DNA of 64,000 nt from Flavobacterium frigoris (GCF_900111075.1 NZ_FOFZ01000007.1:124001-188000), one strand, 5' to 3'. Shown: positions 39,506-48,399, numbered from the stretch's first letter. The notes: generated by a model not told the origin, from the letters alone. A program made the numbers and translations.

Positions 39506-42500
39506 TTATTCTATTCTCAAGATTTTCACAAACTTATTTTTCTTTTCTAGCAATCCTTTTTTAATTTGTTCCTTTAATCTTTTTGGTAATTTTTGTGTTC
39601 TTATTTTTAAATCAGCAATTAAATCTAAATACAGTAATTCATTATCAGAGCCTTCTTTTGAACGTTTATATAGGTATTCTGAGAGTTTAAATAACATGTA
39701 GTTTTGAACAGGTATAGAATTTATTGATTTTATAAATTTGCTAAGATAATTGTCAAAATTAGGACCTTGAATATCTGAATATAATGCTACTGAAAGAAAT
39801 TTTTCGATTTCTGATTTTGAATTAGATTCGCCTTTTAAATCAAACGCCATTTTTTGAGCAATAACGTTTGATAATTTTTGGGTCCCTAAATGTGTAAATA
39901 AAGAATACTGCATATTATATGGAATATTTTTTAATATATTTTCCAATGAAACATTTTGAGGAACAGATGGGGGTAGTTTTCCATATTCGATTAAATACCT
40001 AACCACAACTTGTGTATAAAGAATTGAATAAGTTATATTATGTTTAATGATATCATTATAAGCTCTGTTTTTTAAATCAAGATCTTCTATACCTTCAGAA
40101 TTTCTCAATACATTACACATAATTAACAACATTCTATCAAAATCAATATTTGTATTTCCTTTGATTTCTTGCTTTAAATTTGAGATTTTTTCTAATTGTT
40201 CATCATACTGTTTTTCAATTGATTCTTCTGAAGGCCTACTATCTTTAATTTTAGCAATTTCAAGGTTTCTAGCTAATGGTTCATCATTTTTTGAATCTTT
40301 TTTTAGATTAATATTAAAATATTCATCGGGTGAAACTGCCTCTAATATGAAGCTCATAGGATCAAATAGCTTTTTAAACCTCTCATAAATAATCTTAAAA
40401 GTTTCTTCATCACTTCGAACTAAGCCTGTATAATAATCTAGTTCTTTTGGATAATTAAAATATCTTTTTTCATCCAAAATAAATTTCCTAAAGTCTGGAT
40501 TATATTCCATTCTTTTTGCTACAAAAAAGTGCATAAAACAGACATGAGAGAATCTAACTTCGTTTTGATTATTTCTAGTAAATATTTTTCTCTCAAGTAG
40601 ATATTCCATTATAACATTAGGGTCAAAAGAAAAACCAACTTTATTTTTTAAATAATCATTTATTGTATTGTAAAAATCTGTCTGGTTAAGCCAATATTCA
40701 TTATTTTCTTTTTTAATGATTTTTTCAGCAATCATTGAAATTAGCTGCACTTTATTTGTGAAATCAAAATTATTTCGATAAACATTATCTTTATTGAGTT
40801 TTTCTAAAATTAACTCAACATAAATCTCCATTAATACTGCCTGATTAATTGGTTTTTTATCGCCATTTTCCATACTCCAAAGATATAAATGAACAGATAA
40901 AGCATTGTTTGGTAAATTGTAAGAAGAAAATGTATTTACTAATTTTTGTAATTTTTCTTCCGTTTTTAAAATATCATTAGACGGAAGCCATTGTTTCATT
41001 ATTAGTTTGATTTCTTTTGTTTTAAGAGCTCTAATAAATTGATATGAAAAAGGGATTTTACAATGGTTGAATACTTCAGTGGGAATTATTTCCAAATTAT
41101 CATGTTGATAGCCTCCAATTATTCTAACTTTTGAATATTCTTTATTGAAATTATGTAATTTATTTATTTGAGAACCAAAGTTTTTTGACTCATGATAATT
41201 TATGTTATCAATAAAAATAATAAAATTACCTTTTGTCAAAATATTTTTGACATTATCGGTATTTAATCTTGTATATTCTTTGATTATAGTAATAAATTCT
41301 TTGTTTTTAATATTATTAAAATCAATAAATACGGGTATTTTTTTATAAATATCAAATTCATCTACATATTCAACAATTAATCTATATAATAGACTTGTTT
41401 TTCCTATTTCTTGTTGTCCCAGAAACAATGTATGATTATTTGTGTTTAATATTTCATTAAAATTTGTATTAGTTTCTATTTCATCATAGTGTCCCTTTCC
41501 ATCATCAATTGGAGGATAAATAAAAGATGTTTTTACATTTTGATCACCTACTTCGTTTTTACCTTTTATAAAATGGGCATTCATTTCCTCAAAATGATCT
41601 TCCTTGATGTTATCTATAGCATTGCTATAAATAGTTAAATCATTATCAGACTCCATTGTAGGTTTGGTAAAAGATTTTTTACCAGTTGGTACAATGTCAG
41701 TATTATCAACAAATTCTTTCTGCGAGTGTATATATTTTAAGTAATGACAATTTATACTTTTATTATAATCGATTATAGTAAAACCATTAATAAAAGTAGA
41801 ACTATCTGATCTTATTTGATTTAATCCTGAAGGTGAAACATTGTGAAAACAAGAACCAGTAAAACCTGTAGTCATTTGTGACATATGCTCATGAACATGT
41901 CCAGAAAGTATTACATCATAATTTTTGTTTATATGAGATGCAATAACACTTTTTTCAATTTTTGAAATCCAATCTAATTGGTGATGTATTAATGCAATTT
42001 TAATATCACAATCTTCAACAAATTTGTAATTGTCATTCAATTGATTTTCTCCAATTAATATGCTACCATAGTCATCATTATCATAGCATCTCCATGATGA
42101 ATTAATAGAACTTACTCCAATGCTTACTCCATCTATTTCATATTTTAGTGAGAAGTTAAACATTGAATGTAAATTATCAATTTCAATATCTTTGTATAAT
42201 TCGATTTCAAAATTTTTATATTCTTCTATTCTTTTAATATATTGAAATGAATTTTCTTTTGTACTAGTATTGATAAAGTCAATTACATCATCAGAAACTA
42301 ATAAAGTACCTTTTAGTCCATTTTCATCTATTTTAGAATCTTTGGTTCTATCAATGTCATGATTTCCTGGACAAATAATAAATCTTGAAATATCTAGATT
42401 CAGTTTTTCTAGTATTGGGTCAATTATATTAGTTTTGAATTCTTTTAAAGCCAAGGTTGTACCTTTAAAGTCCTTTCCCCCCTTATCAATTAAATCGCCT

Positions 42501-42640
42501 GTAAAAAAAACAAAATCTATATTTCTTTCTTTTGACAACTCAGTTAATTTAGAAAAAAAAGCATCTTTATAAAAACCGTTCCAATCTCTTAAAGTTTTAT
42601 TATTAAGATGAAAATCAGTTAAATGTAATATTCTTATCAT
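39506..42640 (-). CDS. Metallophosphoesterase-STAND NTPase fusion, candidate phage-defence protein
   Basis: 1044 aa. Residues 1-300 are a calcineurin-like phosphoesterase with its motifs: D9-x-H11 (LTDFHLN), G48-D49 (FFTGDLID), G92-N93-H94-D95, H219-H220 and G247-H248-V-H250. Residues about 400-700 look like a STAND/NACHT-type NTPase with Walker A GQQEIGKTS (408-416) and a Walker B-like FIIFIDNIN (473-481). The last 300 residues are helical. It lies 15 bases after hsdS. Codon and base use are more AT-rich than hsdM/hsdS, suggesting separate origin. The fusion resembles effector-sensor proteins: the helical C-terminus would sense and the phosphoesterase would cut nucleic acid or nucleotides. 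Function is inference. Confidence 0.78.
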   Translation of the reverse strand: MIRILHLTDFHLNNKTLRDWNGFYKDAFFSKLTELSKERNIDFVFFTGDLIDKGGKDFKGTTLALKEFKTNIIDPILEKLNLDISRFIICPGNHDIDRTKDSKIDENGLKGTLLVSDDVIDFINTSTKENSFQYIKRIEEYKNFEIELYKDIEIDNLHSMFNFSLKYEIDGVSIGVSSINSSWRCYDNDDYGSILIGENQLNDNYKFVEDCDIKIALIHHQLDWISKIEKSVIASHINKNYDVILSGHVHEHMSQMTTGFTGSCFHNVSPSGLNQIRSDSSTFINGFTIIDYNKSINCHYLKYIHSQKEFVDNTDIVPTGKKSFTKPTMESDNDLTIYSNAIDNIKEDHFEEMNAHFIKGKNEVGDQNVKTSFIYPPIDDGKGHYDEIETNTNFNEILNTNNHTLFLGQQEIGKTSLLYRLIVEYVDEFDIYKKIPVFIDFNNIKNKEFITIIKEYTRLNTDNVKNILTKGNFIIFIDNINYHESKNFGSQINKLHNFNKEYSKVRIIGGYQHDNLEIIPTEVFNHCKIPFSYQFIRALKTKEIKLIMKQWLPSNDILKTEEKLQKLVNTFSSYNLPNNALSVHLYLWSMENGDKKPINQAVLMEIYVELILEKLNKDNVYRNNFDFTNKVQLISMIAEKIIKKENNEYWLNQTDFYNTINDYLKNKVGFSFDPNVIMEYLLERKIFTRNNQNEVRFSHVCFMHFFVAKRMEYNPDFRKFILDEKRYFNYPKELDYYTGLVRSDEETFKIIYERFKKLFDPMSFILEAVSPDEYFNINLKKDSKNDEPLARNLEIAKIKDSRPSEESIEKQYDEQLEKISNLKQEIKGNTNIDFDRMLLIMCNVLRNSEGIEDLDLKNRAYNDIIKHNITYSILYTQVVVRYLIEYGKLPPSVPQNVSLENILKNIPYNMQYSLFTHLGTQKLSNVIAQKMAFDLKGESNSKSEIEKFLSVALYSDIQGPNFDNYLSKFIKSINSIPVQNYMLFKLSEYLYKRSKEGSDNELLYLDLIADLKIRTQKLPKRLKEQIKKGLLEKKNKFVKILRIE

Positions 42641-42655
42641 ATCTATTTATTTTTT

Positions 42656-43867
42656 TTAATTTTCTACAGTTTCTATTCCACGCTCGACCTTTGTCATTCT
42701 AGCCAATAATAAACCTTTTAATTCTTCAATTTTCACTATTTCAGTATGTAATAATTTTATAGTTCCATTTAAAGGTTCAAGTTTAGTTTCAAAATATTGT
42801 AATAATTCATTGCTACCAATAATTACTCTAAATTCTTCTAAAGTTTTTCTGTCCAAATTTGGAAAAGTTGAGCCAGTTACATCTTTCAAAATAAGGTTTA
42901 AATTATTCTTTATCATTAATAAATTGAAAAATGGATATTTAGATTTAATTGCGCATACTCCTCTACCAATTGCATATTTATCATCCGATACTACAATTTT
43001 TCCAACCGTACTTCCTCTAACACATAATATCAAATCGTTCTTTTCACAATATTTTTTTGGTTCTGTAGTCCATTTGGTTTTTACAGTAAAATAACTCCCG
43101 AATTCAACAGGTCCATTTACTAGAGCAACACCATCTCCAAATTCATTATAACTTTCTCCTAATGGAGACTGCCCCATAACTATCTTTGAAAAATCATTTA
43201 ATTTTCCAATTACCCACCCAACAGGAATCTCCCTTTCCAATTCCTCACAAAAAACCATCGCCCCACCATTACTTTTATAAGGTTTCCCATCAACATCAGG
43301 AAACTCAAAATCCACAAACCATTGTTTGTAAATCGCTTGTGCAGTTTCTTCGAGTTTGGTAATGAGTTGGTTGTTAAGTTGAATACGGTTTTGAATAGTA
43401 TTATATTCTTTTATAATTTGAAGTTGTTTTTCTGGAGAAGGAATTGGTAATAAAGTATCGCGCATTTCTGTCCACGAAAAAATTTCTCGAGCACTTCCAT
43501 GTGACATAAAACGTGCGTAACGGTCAAACTCAGGTCGGCGAAACCACATCATCAAATATTCAGGGGCTAATTCTTTAACATCCTTGACTTCAAAAACCGT
43601 ATAGGCTTGAGAGACCATCCCCTGATCGTGTTCCTCCATTAAAGCAATTGATATTTTATCTCCATTTCTAGAGGTAACAGAGCCATAAGCAAACTGATTT
43701 TTTTGGATCAATTTGTAGGTTGACATATCAGTACCAATAATATTAGCAATAGATGGCATCAGTACTTTTTTGATACTTACTCCCATCAGAGGAGCTTCAA
43801 TCAATGCTTTATTTCGAATATTTACTTCTTGTATATAATCGCCTAATCGCTTATAATTTGATCCCAT
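42656..43867 (-). CDS. hsdS: Type I restriction-modification specificity subunit
   Basis: 403 aa with two target-recognition domains (about 1-160 and 215-360) separated and closed by coiled-coil conserved regions (LQIIKEYNTIQNRIQLNNQL, then ITKLEETAQAIYKQWFVDFEF; LLQYFETKLEPLNGTIKLLH). It dictates the bipartite DNA site. Its start overlaps hsdM by 17 bases. The recognised site cannot be predicted from sequence. Confidence 0.93.
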   Translation of the reverse strand: MGSNYKRLGDYIQEVNIRNKALIEAPLMGVSIKKVLMPSIANIIGTDMSTYKLIQKNQFAYGSVTSRNGDKISIALMEEHDQGMVSQAYTVFEVKDVKELAPEYLMMWFRRPEFDRYARFMSHGSAREIFSWTEMRDTLLPIPSPEKQLQIIKEYNTIQNRIQLNNQLITKLEETAQAIYKQWFVDFEFPDVDGKPYKSNGGAMVFCEELEREIPVGWVIGKLNDFSKIVMGQSPLGESYNEFGDGVALVNGPVEFGSYFTVKTKWTTEPKKYCEKNDLILCVRGSTVGKIVVSDDKYAIGRGVCAIKSKYPFFNLLMIKNNLNLILKDVTGSTFPNLDRKTLEEFRVIIGSNELLQYFETKLEPLNGTIKLLHTEIVKIEELKGLLLARMTKVERGIETVEN

Positions 43868-45419
43868 AACCTAATTCTTTGAAAACGGTTAGTAAATCAT
43901 TTTTAGATTGGGCTTCGGCTTGCAGTAATTCTGAAAATTCTTTTTGAAGCGACTTCATTTTATCATCAAAATCAATGTTCTCGTCACGGTTTACAAATTC
44001 AATATATTTACTCGGAACTAAGGAGAAATCTTTTGCAACTACTTCTTCAATAGAAGCAGCATACGAAAACTCCGCTACGTTGCTGTATTTATTTAAATCG
44101 GTTTGCCAGTTGTGGTAGGCTTGTGTGATTTCTATAATATTCTCTTCAGAAAACTGCGTGTATTTCTTTTCGAACGGAATTCCTTTTTCTCTTAAATCAA
44201 GAAATAAGATTTCATTTTGCCTGTCACGGTAGTTCCTCGTTTCGTCTGGTAAGGTAACTGTTCGTTCTTTTTTGTTTTTATTCAAAATCCAAAGCGTTAC
44301 ACTAATATCAGTGGTATAAAACATAGATCGTGGCAAAATCACAATACTTTCTACCACATCATTTTCAATCAGCTTTCTACGAATTTTATATTCATCACCG
44401 CCACCAGATAATGCACCATTAGCCAAGATAAACCCAGCTACACCATTCTCAGATAGTTTGCTTACCATATTCAAAATCCAAGCATAGTTGGCATTAGAGG
44501 TAGGAGGAACATCATAGCCTCTCCAACGAGAATCGTCTACTAATTCATCACTGGCACGCCAATCTTTTTGGTTAAAAGGTGGGTTGGCCATAATGTAATC
44601 GGCTTTTAAGTCGGGATGTTGGTCACGACCAAAAGTATCCGCAGCAACATCGCCCAAATTAGCCGCTATACCACGAATGGCTAGATTCATTTTGGCTAGT
44701 TTATAAGTAGTAGCCGTATATTCTTGTCCGTATATGGAGATTTCTTTTTTGTTTCCGTGGTGGTTTTCGATAAACTTGATTGATTGCACAAACATACCAC
44801 CAGAACCACAAGCGGGATCATAGATTACACCTTTGTATGGTTCAATCATTTCGGCAATTAGATTCACAATGCTTTTTGGGGTGTAGAATTCGCCTTTTCC
44901 TTTTCCTTCGGCAAGAGCAAACTTACTCAAGAAATATTCATAGACACGACCTACAATGTCTTGTTGCTTGTCTTTTATAGTGTCGATATTGTTGATGGTG
45001 TCTAACAAGGCTGCGAGTTTACTCACATCCATATTCAAACGAGAAAAGTAATTGTCTGGCAATGCACCTTTAAGAGCAGGATTGTTTTTCTCTACGGTAT
45101 GAAGAGCGGTGTCAATCTTTAAGGCAATATCATTTTGTTTGGAATTTTGTATAATGAAAGACCAACGAGATTCTTCAGGTAAAAAAAAGATGTTTTTCAT
45201 GTTGTAAAACTCCTTCATCTCGATGAACTTCTCTTTGCCTTCTTCAATCAATTCTTTGCGACGTTCTTCAAATTTATCGCTGGCAAATTTTAGAAAGATC
45301 AACCCCAGTACTACGTGCTTATATTCTGATGATTCTACTGTTCCTCGGAGTTTATTTGCTGATTCCCAAAGGGTTTCTTCTATTGATTTTTCTTTTTTTG
45401 CTTTTACTTGTTTTGCCAT
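43851..45419 (-). CDS. hsdM: Type I restriction-modification methyltransferase subunit
   Basis: 522 aa. An N-terminal HsdM_N helical domain (ETLWESANKLRGTVESSEYK) is followed by the N6-adenine methyltransferase domain with GKGEFYTPKSIVNLIAEMIEP, the SAM motif YDPACGSGGMFVQS and the catalytic NPPF (YIMANPPFNQKDW). It methylates adenine at the HsdS-defined site. With HsdR broken, HsdMS would act as a solitary methylase. First gene of the defence operon. Confidence 0.95.
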   Translation of the reverse strand: MAKQVKAKKEKSIEETLWESANKLRGTVESSEYKHVVLGLIFLKFASDKFEERRKELIEEGKEKFIEMKEFYNMKNIFFLPEESRWSFIIQNSKQNDIALKIDTALHTVEKNNPALKGALPDNYFSRLNMDVSKLAALLDTINNIDTIKDKQQDIVGRVYEYFLSKFALAEGKGKGEFYTPKSIVNLIAEMIEPYKGVIYDPACGSGGMFVQSIKFIENHHGNKKEISIYGQEYTATTYKLAKMNLAIRGIAANLGDVAADTFGRDQHPDLKADYIMANPPFNQKDWRASDELVDDSRWRGYDVPPTSNANYAWILNMVSKLSENGVAGFILANGALSGGGDEYKIRRKLIENDVVESIVILPRSMFYTTDISVTLWILNKNKKERTVTLPDETRNYRDRQNEILFLDLREKGIPFEKKYTQFSEENIIEITQAYHNWQTDLNKYSNVAEFSYAASIEEVVAKDFSLVPSKYIEFVNRDENIDFDDKMKSLQKEFSELLQAEAQSKNDLLTVFKELGYGIKL

Positions 45420-45802
45420 TATGAATTAGTTGCTGTTATGCTTTTACGTTAATTGATTTACTCGTAAAAATAGGATTTAAAATACAATAACCTATTCAAA
45501 TACGAAACAGCTTTGTAATGTATTTTATAAAAAGCTCATGGAGTGATTTGTAATCGGTTCATTATTATAAAAACCAAAACTTAGCTGATAAATTTGTTTT
45601 TGCTTACGGTTTTCCACAATTTGATGCGTTAAAGCCATTTTTAAATCCGTTTGAATTAGATTAATGTCTTTTCGCTTGGTCAATTGTAAAATAACGAGGA
45701 TTTTAAGAATCTGGCAATACCCACTTTTAGTGATATTTATCTCTTATTTATTATTAAAGTAAAGTTAGGAATAAAGTCCGTTTTTTATTGGATTTTGTTT
45801 TT

Positions 45803-45858
45803 CGCTAGCGACACACGCTAGCGATAGTTTTTTAGTTCGTTAGCGTGTGTCGCTAGCG
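45803..45858. repeat. 18-bp inverted repeat with TAGCGTG motifs
   Basis: CGCTAGCGACACACGCTA (45803-45820) and its exact reverse complement (45841-45858) enclose a 20-base loop. Related octamers (TTAGCGTG, CTAGCGTG, TTAACGTG, ATAGCGTG, TTAACGTA) follow through about 45901, irregularly spaced. It could be an iteron-like replication or transfer origin of the island. Confidence 0.6.
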
Positions 45859-46083
45859 TGTTATTAGAGCTCGTTAACGTGATATAGCGTGAATTAACGT
45901 AGTTTTATTCTAATTCTAGCCTTTTTATAAGGGTTATTATAAAGATTAAGAATATCACAGGAAAGGAGATCTTGAGTAAATTAGTTTTGGAGTTGATCGA
46001 TTGTAGTTTAAATACGTTCAAAAAATTATTTTCTAATATAGCATACCTAGAGATTAGCTATTGTCTAAAATTCAACAATATTC

Positions 46084-46275
46084 GGAAATGTAAAAACATG
46101 TAATCGCATCATAAGATATTCAAGGCAACTAGTATTCAATATATGCGGAATGATGTCTAAAGATGCAAAACCTTGTCTTTTTTTGTAAAAATGTGTAATT
46201 CTATGTAATCAGATGTGCAGAACTGAACTAGATCAAATGTGAAAAGATGTATTTTTATGTAAAAAGATGTAGTAA
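46084..46275 (+). repeat. Degenerate short repeats (ATGTAA, AGATGT)
   Basis: ATGTAA/TGTAAAAA and AGATGT-type words recur many times in about 190 bases. The stretch looks like a series of weak DNA-binding sites near attR, perhaps accessory recombination sites for the excisionase-like protein encoded just to its right. Confidence 0.4.
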
Positions 46276-46423
46276 CAAAATCTTAGGTAATCTTAAACCG
46301 TGCTATTCTTTTCAAGCTGCCCCATTAGAGAGGCGGTTCAAATTCTTATAAAACGAGAAGTAAATAGTATATTTAACATCTCGTCTCATTAACTTGAACG
46401 AAAGTCTATCGTAGTGAGCTTAA

Positions 46424-46708
46424 TTAAAATTTCCGTTTTATTAACGCTTTATATATATCAGTCTTTTTGTAGCGAACTAAATTACCTATTCGATAAGATT
46501 GAAGGATATTTTTTTTATCCCAATCGTATAGAGTAACGAGTGAAACAGATAGAATTTTTGCGGTTTCATGTCTTGTCAGTAATTTTTCTTCGTCGGGATC
46601 TGTAAAAGGAAGGATTAGATCTTTTAGAGCTAGAAGTACTCCTTTTATTATTTCATCCTTAAACTCTTCTGCACTGATGTTCTCGATTTGTATTATTTCT
46701 TTTTTCAT
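46424..46708 (-). CDS. Excisionase-like HTH protein
   Basis: 94 aa. The C-terminal 55 residues form an HTH-17/excisionase fold (LTRHETAKILSVSLVTLYDW, then DKKNILQSYRIGNLVRYKKTD). The N-terminal 35 residues are acidic. It lies about 240 bases from attR, the usual place for a directionality factor of a tyrosine-recombinase island. Which of the two HTH proteins of the island is the true Xis is unknown. Confidence 0.82.
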   Translation of the reverse strand: MKKEIIQIENISAEEFKDEIIKGVLLALKDLILPFTDPDEEKLLTRHETAKILSVSLVTLYDWDKKNILQSYRIGNLVRYKKTDIYKALIKRKF

Positions 46709-46895
46709 GATACCTAAGATTTTAGTTACTTTTAAAAGTAAATGTATTAATCTTGATGTGAATCGGGAGTTATATGTGGTTTTGTGAAAGAAGAAAATAG
46801 CTAAAGCCTGTGGTGAAGAGTATGTGGGGAGAAGGTGATTTATACTCTAAAATGGATGTAATAAAAAAAGGTTTTAATCTTGCATTTTTCAACTT

Positions 46896-46915
46896 GGTTG
46901 ACTAAATGTTGACTA
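46896..46915 (+). promoter_or_regulatory. Paired arm-type sites at the right end
   Basis: GGTTGACTA (46896-46904) and TGTTGACTA (46907-46915), 11-base period, same strand and phase as the pair at 29654-29673. They lie 36 bases from attR. Confidence 0.6.
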
Positions 46916-46950
46916 AAACCTTTGCTAAGTCCCTAAAATAGGGATTGAAA

Positions 46951-46964
46951 GTGACCACGGTGGG
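46951..46964. other. Right attachment site (attR)
   Basis: GTGACCACGGTGGG overlaps the 3' end of the tRNA-Leu gene (T-stem to discriminator) and equals 29526-29539. The tRNA gene stays intact because the island supplies or keeps the same 3' sequence. Confidence 0.78.
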
Positions 46965-47034
46965 ATTTGAACCCACACGCCCTTGCGAGCACCAGCCCCT
47001 CAAGCTGGCAAGTCTACCGTTTCTCCACGTGGCC
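46952..47034 (-). tRNA. tRNA-Leu (GAG)
   Basis: 83 bases on the minus strand. Acceptor GGCCACG pairs with CGTGGTC followed by discriminator A; the anticodon stem CCAGC/GCTGG holds a loop with GAG; a long variable arm (TGCTCGCAAGGGCG) marks a class II tRNA; the T arm is GTGGG-TTCAAAT-CCCAC. CCA is not encoded. Its 3' end is the integration target of the island. Confidence 0.96.
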
Positions 47035-47041
47035 TGAAAAT

Positions 47042-47075
47042 AAAAAAGGTCAAGTAATAAATTACTCGACCTTTT
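47042..47075. terminator. Hairpin between tRNA-Leu and tRNA-Lys
   Basis: AAAAGGTC and GACCTTTT with further pairing AGTAAT/ATTACT flank a short loop; T-rich on the minus strand after it. It could end the tRNA-Lys transcript, leaving tRNA-Leu with its own promoter or partial read-through. Confidence 0.6.
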
Positions 47076-47077
47076 AG

Positions 47078-47150
47078 TGACCCGACTGGGGCTCGAACCC
47101 AGGACCCCATCATTAAAAGTGATGTGCTCTACCAACTGAGCTATCGAGTC
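47078..47150 (-). tRNA. tRNA-Lys (TTT), copy 1
   Basis: 73 bases. Acceptor GACTCGA pairs with TCGGGTC (one G-T pair), then A73. Anticodon loop CTTTTAA in stem CATCA/TGATG gives anticodon TTT. D arm has AGCTCAGTTGGTAGAGC. Confidence 0.97.
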
Positions 47151-47187
47151 AATGCATTCAAGTAAATTATGTGTTGATCACTATTTG

Positions 47188-47260
47188 TGACCCGACTGGG
47201 GCTCGAACCCAGGACCCCATCATTAAAAGTGATGTGCTCTACCAACTGAGCTATCGAGTC
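47188..47260 (-). tRNA. tRNA-Lys (TTT), copy 2
   Basis: 73 bases, identical in sequence to copy 1, 37 bases further upstream on the minus strand. Recent tandem duplication or conversion is likely. Confidence 0.97.
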
Positions 47261-47388
47261 ATAATTTCTTTGCTTGAATGCGGGTGCAAATATAAGGACT
47301 TTATTTGATGTTTTCCAAAGAATTTTGCTTTAAATTTGTCTTTTTTTAACAATAAATCTTAACGCCTTAGTTTATAAGGTTTTATTCT

Positions 47389-47907
47389 ATGAGAAAAATT
47401 ATATTATTAGGTTATATGGGGTGCGGGAAGTCTACTATTGCTAAAACACTATCAAAAATCATTAGGGTACCGTTTGTCGATTTGGATGAATATATTGAAG
47501 AAAAAGCGGGTTTGTCTATAAATGCTATTTTTGAACAGCACGGAGAAATTAAATTTAGGAAGATGGAGCATGCCGCTTTTGTCGACTTGTTAAATGCTCC
47601 CGGAGATGTCATTATTGGTCTTGGCGGAGGTGCTCCTTGCTATGCTAATAACCACGAATTGTTACATGGTAAGAATGTACTATCTGTTTATCTAAAAGCT
47701 TCTATTGAGACCTTATTTAATAGATTGGTCGCCAATAAAAGCAAAAGACCCCTTATCGCCAATAAAAATGAAGAGGAGATGAAGGAGTTTATTGCGATGC
47801 ATCTTTTTGAAAGAAGCTATTATTACAATCAAGCGCAACACATAGTTAGTGTTGATGAGAAAACTGTTGATGAGACAGTTTTGGATATTCTTGCTATTTT
47901 AGCTTAA
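47389..47907 (+). CDS. aroK: Shikimate kinase
   Basis: 172 aa. Walker A GYMGCGKSTIAK (residues 8-19), shikimate-binding DLDEYIEEKAG and the GLGGGAPC motif are present, with the lid Arg in KSKRPLI. It phosphorylates shikimate in aromatic amino acid synthesis. Its 3' end overlaps the convergent phosphoribosyltransferase gene by 9 bases. Confidence 0.95.
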   Translation: MRKIILLGYMGCGKSTIAKTLSKIIRVPFVDLDEYIEEKAGLSINAIFEQHGEIKFRKMEHAAFVDLLNAPGDVIIGLGGGAPCYANNHELLHGKNVLSVYLKASIETLFNRLVANKSKRPLIANKNEEEMKEFIAMHLFERSYYYNQAQHIVSVDEKTVDETVLDILAILA

Positions 47908-48399
47908 ATAGGCATAGCTGTTTCCGTTTTCATCAAAAACGACTTGCACATGCTCTAATAGTGACGTGGATAATGAAATTCCTTTGAAATCGGCTTTTAC
48001 GGGGTACTTCTTGTGATTCCGGTCTACTAGAACCGCTGTTTTGAATTTTTTCAAGGGAACGTCTAAAAAGTGTCTTATGGCATAGATTAAAGTCGTACCT
48101 GAATTTAGGACATCATCAACAAGAATTAAACCCTTGTTTGCATATTTTTCTTTTGTCAAAGAAGTCTGTATTGGTAATTCTGGGTTGACTTTGTTAATTT
48201 TAACTTCACATAATGAAACTTTTAAAGTGGAGATACTTTGCAGTTCTTTAGCAATTTTTTCTGCAAAAACGAATCCATTGCTTGCTATCCCAGCGAGAAC
48301 AACTTCATCCTCATCGACAAAGGTCTCATAGATCTGGTAGGCTATTCTTTTTATTTTATGTTCAATTTCTTGATTCGTTAAAATGATATTCTTGCTCAT
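47899..48399 (-). CDS. Phosphoribosyltransferase family protein (PyrR-like)
   Basis: 166 aa. The PRPP-binding motif LILVDDVLNSGTTLIYAI is intact, with a type I PRTase layout (VLAGIASNGFVFAEKIAKEL, FKTAVLVDRNHKKYPVKADF). The last segment fits PyrR or hypoxanthine phosphoribosyltransferase relatives. Which base it uses, or whether it regulates pyrimidine genes, cannot be told. It is convergent with aroK. Confidence 0.85.
   Translation of the reverse strand: MSKNIILTNQEIEHKIKRIAYQIYETFVDEDEVVLAGIASNGFVFAEKIAKELQSISTLKVSLCEVKINKVNPELPIQTSLTKEKYANKGLILVDDVLNSGTTLIYAIRHFLDVPLKKFKTAVLVDRNHKKYPVKADFKGISLSTSLLEHVQVVFDENGNSYAYLS

Larger units (their letters stand above)
45420..46423. other. Non-coding 1-kb stretch between hsdM and the right HTH gene
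   Basis: No convincing gene. A minus-strand open frame of about 70 codons (45525-45738) without an ATG near its head ends MALTHQIVENRKQKQIYQL and FGFYNNEPITNHSMSFL and may be a gene remnant. The rest contains the TAGCGTG repeat cluster and short ATGTAA/AGATGT repeats listed separately. Confidence 0.5.
29526..46964. mobile_element. Integrated genomic island in tRNA-Leu, about 17.4 kb
   Basis: Bounded by 14-bp direct repeats of the tRNA-Leu 3' end. A tyrosine recombinase lies at the left end, an excisionase-like HTH gene at the right, and paired 11-bp-spaced GGTTGACTA repeats lie near both ends. Cargo is a type I restriction locus with a metallophosphoesterase-STAND protein and an AbiE-like pair, plus an IS. 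No relaxase or type IV secretion gene is seen, so it is not a self-transmissible conjugative element as far as visible. The 805-aa protein may be its replication enzyme. Confidence 0.8.

Noticed and set aside
45525..45738. Minus-strand frame of about 70 codons right of hsdM
   Set aside because: No start codon near its head, no family recognised; kept only as a possible remnant within the non-coding stretch.
29526..46964. Integrative conjugative element
   Set aside because: No relaxase, coupling protein or type IV secretion gene was seen, so only an integrative island is claimed.
46902..47135. 77-aa minus-strand frame across tRNA genes
   Set aside because: It runs through tRNA-Leu and tRNA-Lys, whose structures are certain, so it is not coding.
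47078..47260. Tandem tRNA-Lys copies as an attachment duplication
   Set aside because: Both are complete tRNA genes only 37 bases apart, so they are a gene duplication, not ends of an element.
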